Shown: positions 60,714 through 64,000 of the stretch, one piece after another
Position numbering within the stretch: the stretch's first letter is position 1
How the letters are laid out: the number at the start of each line of letters is the position of its first letter
NCBI RefSeq assembly: GCF_021404405.1
Contig: NZ_JABFTV010000001.1
Span: 620,001-684,000, forward strand
Origin: Billgrantia aerodenitrificans
GTDB taxonomy: Bacteria > Pseudomonadota > Gammaproteobacteria > Pseudomonadales > Halomonadaceae
Direction: 5' to 3'
Length of the DNA: 64,000 nucleotides
Program-made: the position numbers and the translations under genes
The notes under the pieces: generated by a model
The model's input: only the letters and a program-made list of their open reading frames with translations
What the model was told of the DNA's origin: nothing
The model's database searches: none

Positions 60714-61183
60714 TAGAAAGTGCGGTTCTGGTGGTGGCGACCGGCTTCGGACTGGGCTGGTTGCCGTGGGCGCCGGGGACCTTCGGATCGCTGATTGGTC
60801 TGCCACTGGCCTGGTGGCTGCTGGGTTATACGCCTGGGCGGCAGGTCTTGATCATGGCGGTGCTGCTGGCCGTGGCCGTGCCGCTCTGTCACTGGGCTTC
60901 CCTGTGGCTGGGAGGTGGCGATGCTCCCCAGATCGTTGCCGATGAGTACCTAGTGTTTCCTATCACCATGATCGGGCTTGCCATGGCTCGCCGTCCATGG
61001 ATGCTAGGAGTGGCGTTCATGCTATTCCGGTTGTTCGATGTTACCAAGCCACCGCCCATCAACCATATCGAGGCCATTGGCGGCGGCCTCGGCATTGTGC
61101 TGGATGATGTCATGGCAGCCCTCTATGCCTGGATGGTGCTGGCCATCGGCACCGCCCTGTGGCGCCGGTGCCATCTCCGGTGA
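60710..61183 (+). CDS. phosphatidylglycerophosphatase A-like protein
   Basis: A 157-residue membrane protein. LPWAPGTFGSLIGLPLAWWL, VADEYLVFPITMIGLA, LFRLFDVTKPPPINHIEAIG and GGLGIVLDDVMAAL are the PgpA family blocks with the conserved Asp/Glu residues. PgpA removes phosphate from phosphatidylglycerophosphate to give phosphatidylglycerol. Housekeeping pgpA normally lies next to thiL and ribH, so this copy in an accessory block may be a second one with a specialised role. It is translationally coupled to the rhodanese gene. Confidence 0.85.
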   Translation: MIESAVLVVATGFGLGWLPWAPGTFGSLIGLPLAWWLLGYTPGRQVLIMAVLLAVAVPLCHWASLWLGGGDAPQIVADEYLVFPITMIGLAMARRPWMLGVAFMLFRLFDVTKPPPINHIEAIGGGLGIVLDDVMAALYAWMVLAIGTALWRRCHLR

Positions 61184-61273
61184 TGTAACAGTCCTGGCAT
61201 CTTCACTTAGAGCGTTATCAACCAAGAAATCTGGTGATTAGACGAGATGTGTCCCCAGTGCGACATCAGCTAT

Positions 61274-61315
61274 TCAACCATTTATTCCGGATACCCGAAA
61301 TTTTTATACACCAAT
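61274..61315 (-). repeat. right inverted repeat bracketing the cargo block
   Basis: The reverse complement of the left repeat at 56936-56981. The 30-base core 61274-61303 matches it at 27 of 30 positions, with the TACACCAAT partner at 61307-61315. The orientation (conserved GGGTATCCGGA outward, TGGTTGA inward) matches terminal repeats of a mobile unit. Confidence 0.75.
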
Positions 61316-61357
61316 AATTTTCGGACTTGCAGAGATTTGGATTAAGGCGTTGGCGCG

Positions 61358-61640
61358 GTGATCATCGATTGCTGCTCGCGGGAGATCCTTGCCTGGCGAT
61401 TATCGGAAAATGGCAGCAGCAAGACGGCCGAAGCCGCGCTGGAAGAGGCTCTGGTGCATCGATTTGGCGCCCTGGGACGGATCTAATAGCCACTGGCGCT
61501 GCGGTCCGATAACAGGTTGGTTTTCAGCAGCCGGCACTATGCGTCGACAGTGAAGGCCTACCACACCAGTCTCTGGGCTATGTAGCACCCCAAGCACACC
61601 CGGAATTAGCTGCGTAGGGTGTGCAAAAACCAAGGGGGTT
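61358..61640 (+). pseudogene. IS3-family transposase remnant (integrase-core fragment)
   Basis: In one frame the sequence reads VIIDCCSREILAWRLSENGS, later AALEEALVHRFGALGRI, then stops and PLALRSDNRLVFSSRHYA. These are the D and D motifs of the DDE rve domain in IS3-type transposases (IDCxxREI, LRSDNG). Four in-frame stops, a missing catalytic Glu and lost ends show it is dead. It lies just outside the right inverted repeat. Confidence 0.75.
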
Positions 61641-62342
61641 ACAGCTGGTACTACAATAGTCAACAGGTGATATCTCACACTGCATGCAGCAGCTCCCCGC
61701 AGGGTAGGGGAACCCCTCTATCGCTGTCTTCTTCGGTACTGTCCGAGGGAGGGCTGAACATTGTCAGCGTCAGAGCTATAAGACCGTAGAGGGGGTGCGG
61801 ATAACTTTCTCTGACGTTGACACCGGCGAAGGAGAGCCCCATGCCATTAGAGCAATCCAATTCGGGAGACACTGTCTCTCGAATTAGAAAACGATATAGA
61901 TCAGTTGCATAGAGCGAAGATTCCATCAGGGAATAGGGCTGATAATAACTGATTGACTTATAAGGATCTCCTGAGTAAATATAGATCGTGTGACAGTACA
62001 TGCACGCAGGAAAAGGTCGGCTGATAAGCCGCAGTGCCAGCCGAAGTTAGCCTAGTTTCCAGTTGGAAAACTCATCCACATTTGGCACGCACTGCGTGCG
62101 GAATTGGTTGAACCGTAACCTACGCTGCTAATGGTGGAGAATTAGACCACCTCTCAGATTTTGTTGCGAGAAGCGGCAGAGTATTGTCACCTCGAGAGAC
62201 AATCGATGGGTTCGCTATTTATGAGGAGGCAACATGGCTGACACCATCGGTACTAGTATTTTCATCTGCTACCATTATTGCAGTTTCGAAGATTGTTCGG
62301 ACTGGGTAGAATAGAGCTTCATTTCGTAATGCGGAGTTGTTT
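61641..62342. other. AT-rich region between transposase remnant and helicase
   Basis: No gene is supported over about 700 bp. An open stretch at 62112-62309 encodes a hydrophobic tail (TPSVLVFSSATIIAVS) but has no ATG. A 26-codon frame at 62234-62314 has a good GAGGAGG site but no recognisable product. Probably a decayed sequence containing the helicase promoter. Confidence 0.4.
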
Positions 62343-64000
62343 ATGCTTTTTAGTACGGATCAGCGTGAAATTATTGACGCAGCATGTAGCCCGCTTAGTG
62401 CTGCTCAACGTGAACAGCAAACAGGACATTTTATCAGTATTCCTGCTGTCGGTGGAAGTGGTAAAAGTGTTATCATAATAGAGTTGGCGCGCAGGCTTTC
62501 GGATAAAAATATTTTATTTCTTTGCCACGGTCGGAACGTTGCGGAGCGTGCCAAGGGTACCTTGCCACAAAATGTGAAAGTTTCCACAATGACAGCGATG
62601 GCATTGCAATTTTTGCGTAAAACTCACTCTGCAAAAGTACACAATAGAAAAATCAGGGGATCGCTTACCAACGACGAAATATTTTCGGCAGCTTCTATAG
62701 GGGCTAGCCACGAAGATATTTTCCGAGCGCGTCGCATACTAGGCCGCTTTTATGTAAGTCGCAACAGGTTTCCGGAGTTATCAAATGTTCCACCCTCTCT
62801 TAGGGATGGTGATAATTGGGTAAATAATAAGAAAGAGGTCAATGCGGCACTTGATGTCGCCCGAACCATCTGGTTTTCCCAGTGCAGCCGAGAACTGGGT
62901 AGCGCTCCGCTTACCTACCCGGCTGCCTTAAAGCTCTGGACGCAATCACATACTGAAAATCATTATGTTGAGTCAGTTGATAGAACTGAGAGAATTTCTC
63001 CGCTTGAGGACCATGAAATAATCGTCATTGAGGAAGCGCAAGATTCGAGTGAGGCTATGCTTGATTTTCTCGTTCGACAAAACAAGCATGCCATCCTCCT
63101 TTTCGGCGATCCTTTTCAAGCTCTTAATCAAGGGGATTCAAGAATCCGGCATTTGAGCCATCCCATCCATCAACAGGCAACGATAAAAGAAATGCCTGAA
63201 TCCTGGCGGTTTGGCCCTTCCATCGCCAGTGTGCTCAATGGGCTTACTGCAAAAGCAGGCTATCGCGAACCAGAGCGAATCATTGGCTTGGGAAAATCTA
63301 ATATTTACCCTGCGAACAAACGTTACGTATGGGAAGCAAGGGAACAGCATTATACTTTTATTTCATATGGCTGGCCTACATTGTTCCAGTGTGCACTAGA
63401 GGCAACACAAAAAGGTAAGACGCTAGGCTGGGTGGATGGGATCGAGAGTTATCCTGTCGCTCTTTTAAGAGATCTTTCCGCTCTCGCCACTTCCTACGAC
63501 CCTAAGGTACACGATGTGCCACCAAGTCAGCAAATTAATACCTTTTGGCTTAGGCAATGCAGCGACCTGGAAATGGCGAGGGAGCTGAGTGTTAAACGAA
63601 ATAATTCACTTTGTGTCGCGCTCTGTGATTGGATTAATTCTATTTCTGAAGTGGATTTACTGACTTACATTGATGGCTGGAGAGAGACAGATCGTGCACG
63701 GCAGGAAGCATTGTTAGAACCTTGGGAAACGCCGCCTCAGCGTGATATTACTCTAGCTACTGTTGACAGGGCTAAGGGTAACGAATTCACCCGTGTGGCT
63801 ATTGCTGATGACTTTGTTCCAATGCGACTTCTAAGTGGCTGGAAGGTTGCAAAAAAAGATTGGTTAATTATCAACGCCGCTTACACGGCTATTTCAAGGG
63901 CGCAATACGAAGTAGCCATTCCAGTAGAGCTACTTGATCACTTTGAAGATTACGGATGGACCTTGCGCTCTAATAGTTTTGGAGACCATGATAGTGTGCC
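62343..64000 (+). CDS. superfamily 1 (UvrD/Rep-like) DNA helicase, partial at right edge
   Basis: The frame runs open for 552 codons from the ATG at 62343 to the window end. Walker A is VGGSGKS (36-42), Walker B IIVIEEAQD (226-234), motif III LLFGDPFQ (252-259), a Q-rich SWRFG motif IV region, then TLATVDRAKGNEF (motif V) and NAAYTAISRAQYEVAI (motif VI). The order is that of SF1A helicases. The N-terminal segment MLFSTDQREIIDAA is an adenine-binding Q-motif type. GGAG lies 6 bases before the ATG. The low GC and codon use differ from the chromosome, suggesting recent transfer. Many island helicases of this kind belong to phage-defence or recombination modules, but no partner is visible. Confidence 0.85.
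   Translation, partial: MLFSTDQREIIDAACSPLSAAQREQQTGHFISIPAVGGSGKSVIIIELARRLSDKNILFLCHGRNVAERAKGTLPQNVKVSTMTAMALQFLRKTHSAKVHNRKIRGSLTNDEIFSAASIGASHEDIFRARRILGRFYVSRNRFPELSNVPPSLRDGDNWVNNKKEVNAALDVARTIWFSQCSRELGSAPLTYPAALKLWTQSHTENHYVESVDRTERISPLEDHEIIVIEEAQDSSEAMLDFLVRQNKHAILLFGDPFQALNQGDSRIRHLSHPIHQQATIKEMPESWRFGPSIASVLNGLTAKAGYREPERIIGLGKSNIYPANKRYVWEAREQHYTFISYGWPTLFQCALEATQKGKTLGWVDGIESYPVALLRDLSALATSYDPKVHDVPPSQQINTFWLRQCSDLEMARELSVKRNNSLCVALCDWINSISEVDLLTYIDGWRETDRARQEALLEPWETPPQRDITLATVDRAKGNEFTRVAIADDFVPMRLLSGWKVAKKDWLIINAAYTAISRAQYEVAIPVELLDHFEDYGWTLRSNSFGDHDSV

Noticed and set aside
61675..62001. 108-codon minus-strand frame in the AT-rich gap
   Set aside because: No ribosome site at any candidate start, no recognised domain, and the area contains transposase debris.
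62112..62314. Possible short gene just before the helicase
   Set aside because: The open frame ending 62309 lacks ATG, and the 26-codon frame at 62234-62314, though it has a GAGGAGG site, shows no recognisable product. Kept only as an intergenic note.
54945..64000. attR copy of the tRNA 3' end
   Set aside because: No second copy of the CAGCTGGGCCCACCA-type end was found on reading the remaining sequence.

Overview
The window looks like a chromosomal segment of a halophilic gammaproteobacterium, most likely Halomonas or a close relative in the Halomonadaceae. The reasons are the high GC with strong GC3 bias, the gammaproteobacterial order lptD-surA-pdxA-rsmA-apaG-apaH and rpsU-dnaG-rpoD, a BCCT compatible-solute transporter, several Na+-type transporters, and very acidic small exported proteins. 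This placement comes from gene content and order alone.

Region 1 (1-17250) is conserved housekeeping: an OsmC-family protein cut by the left edge, peptidoglycan-sugar recycling (murU, amgK), outer-membrane biogenesis (lptD and an unusually short surA), pdxA, rsmA, apaG, apaH, glpE, cca, folate genes (folK, folB), plsY, tsaD and the macromolecular-synthesis set rpsU-dnaG-rpoD, closed by a strong terminator.

Region 2 (17285-31500) is uptake and catabolism: an AbgT-type transporter, a LysR regulator divergent from the L-serine dehydratase sdaA, a five-gene branched-chain amino-acid-type ABC operon (livGFKHM layout) preceded by a 14-bp palindrome, a LysR regulator divergent from the glutathione-dependent formaldehyde pathway (frmA, fghA), mtgA and an EamA permease.

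Region 3 (31600-54722) is envelope, signalling and osmo-related: a DUF4168 protein, a cNMP/CBS/DUF294 signalling protein with a DnaQ-like exonuclease, a GAF-GGDEF-EAL protein, a BCCT transporter, a polyamine-type ABC operon, two acidic exported proteins (one with a duplicated 40-residue unit), a candidate C-rich small RNA, a sigma-54 two-component system, a PQQ-type sugar dehydrogenase, an AEC permease, an ABC exporter, a roughly 150-bp MITE-like repeat, a sodium:solute symporter and a YceI-like protein.

Region 4 (54868-64000) is a genomic island entered at a CAU-anticodon tRNA gene. It holds a tyrosine integrase with G/C-run inverted repeats over its start codon and an AlpA-like regulator. 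A block of diheme cytochrome c peroxidase, padR-chrA, rhodanese and a PgpA-like phosphatase follows, bracketed by a near-identical 30-bp inverted repeat (56952-56981 and 61274-61303). Beyond it lie a decayed IS3-type transposase and an AT-rich superfamily 1 helicase gene running off the right edge. No second attachment site was seen, so the island continues to the right. The most noteworthy observations are the parvulin-less SurA, the inverted-repeat-bracketed cargo block with an FNR/ANR-like box before the peroxidase, the C-rich sRNA candidate, and the edge helicase.
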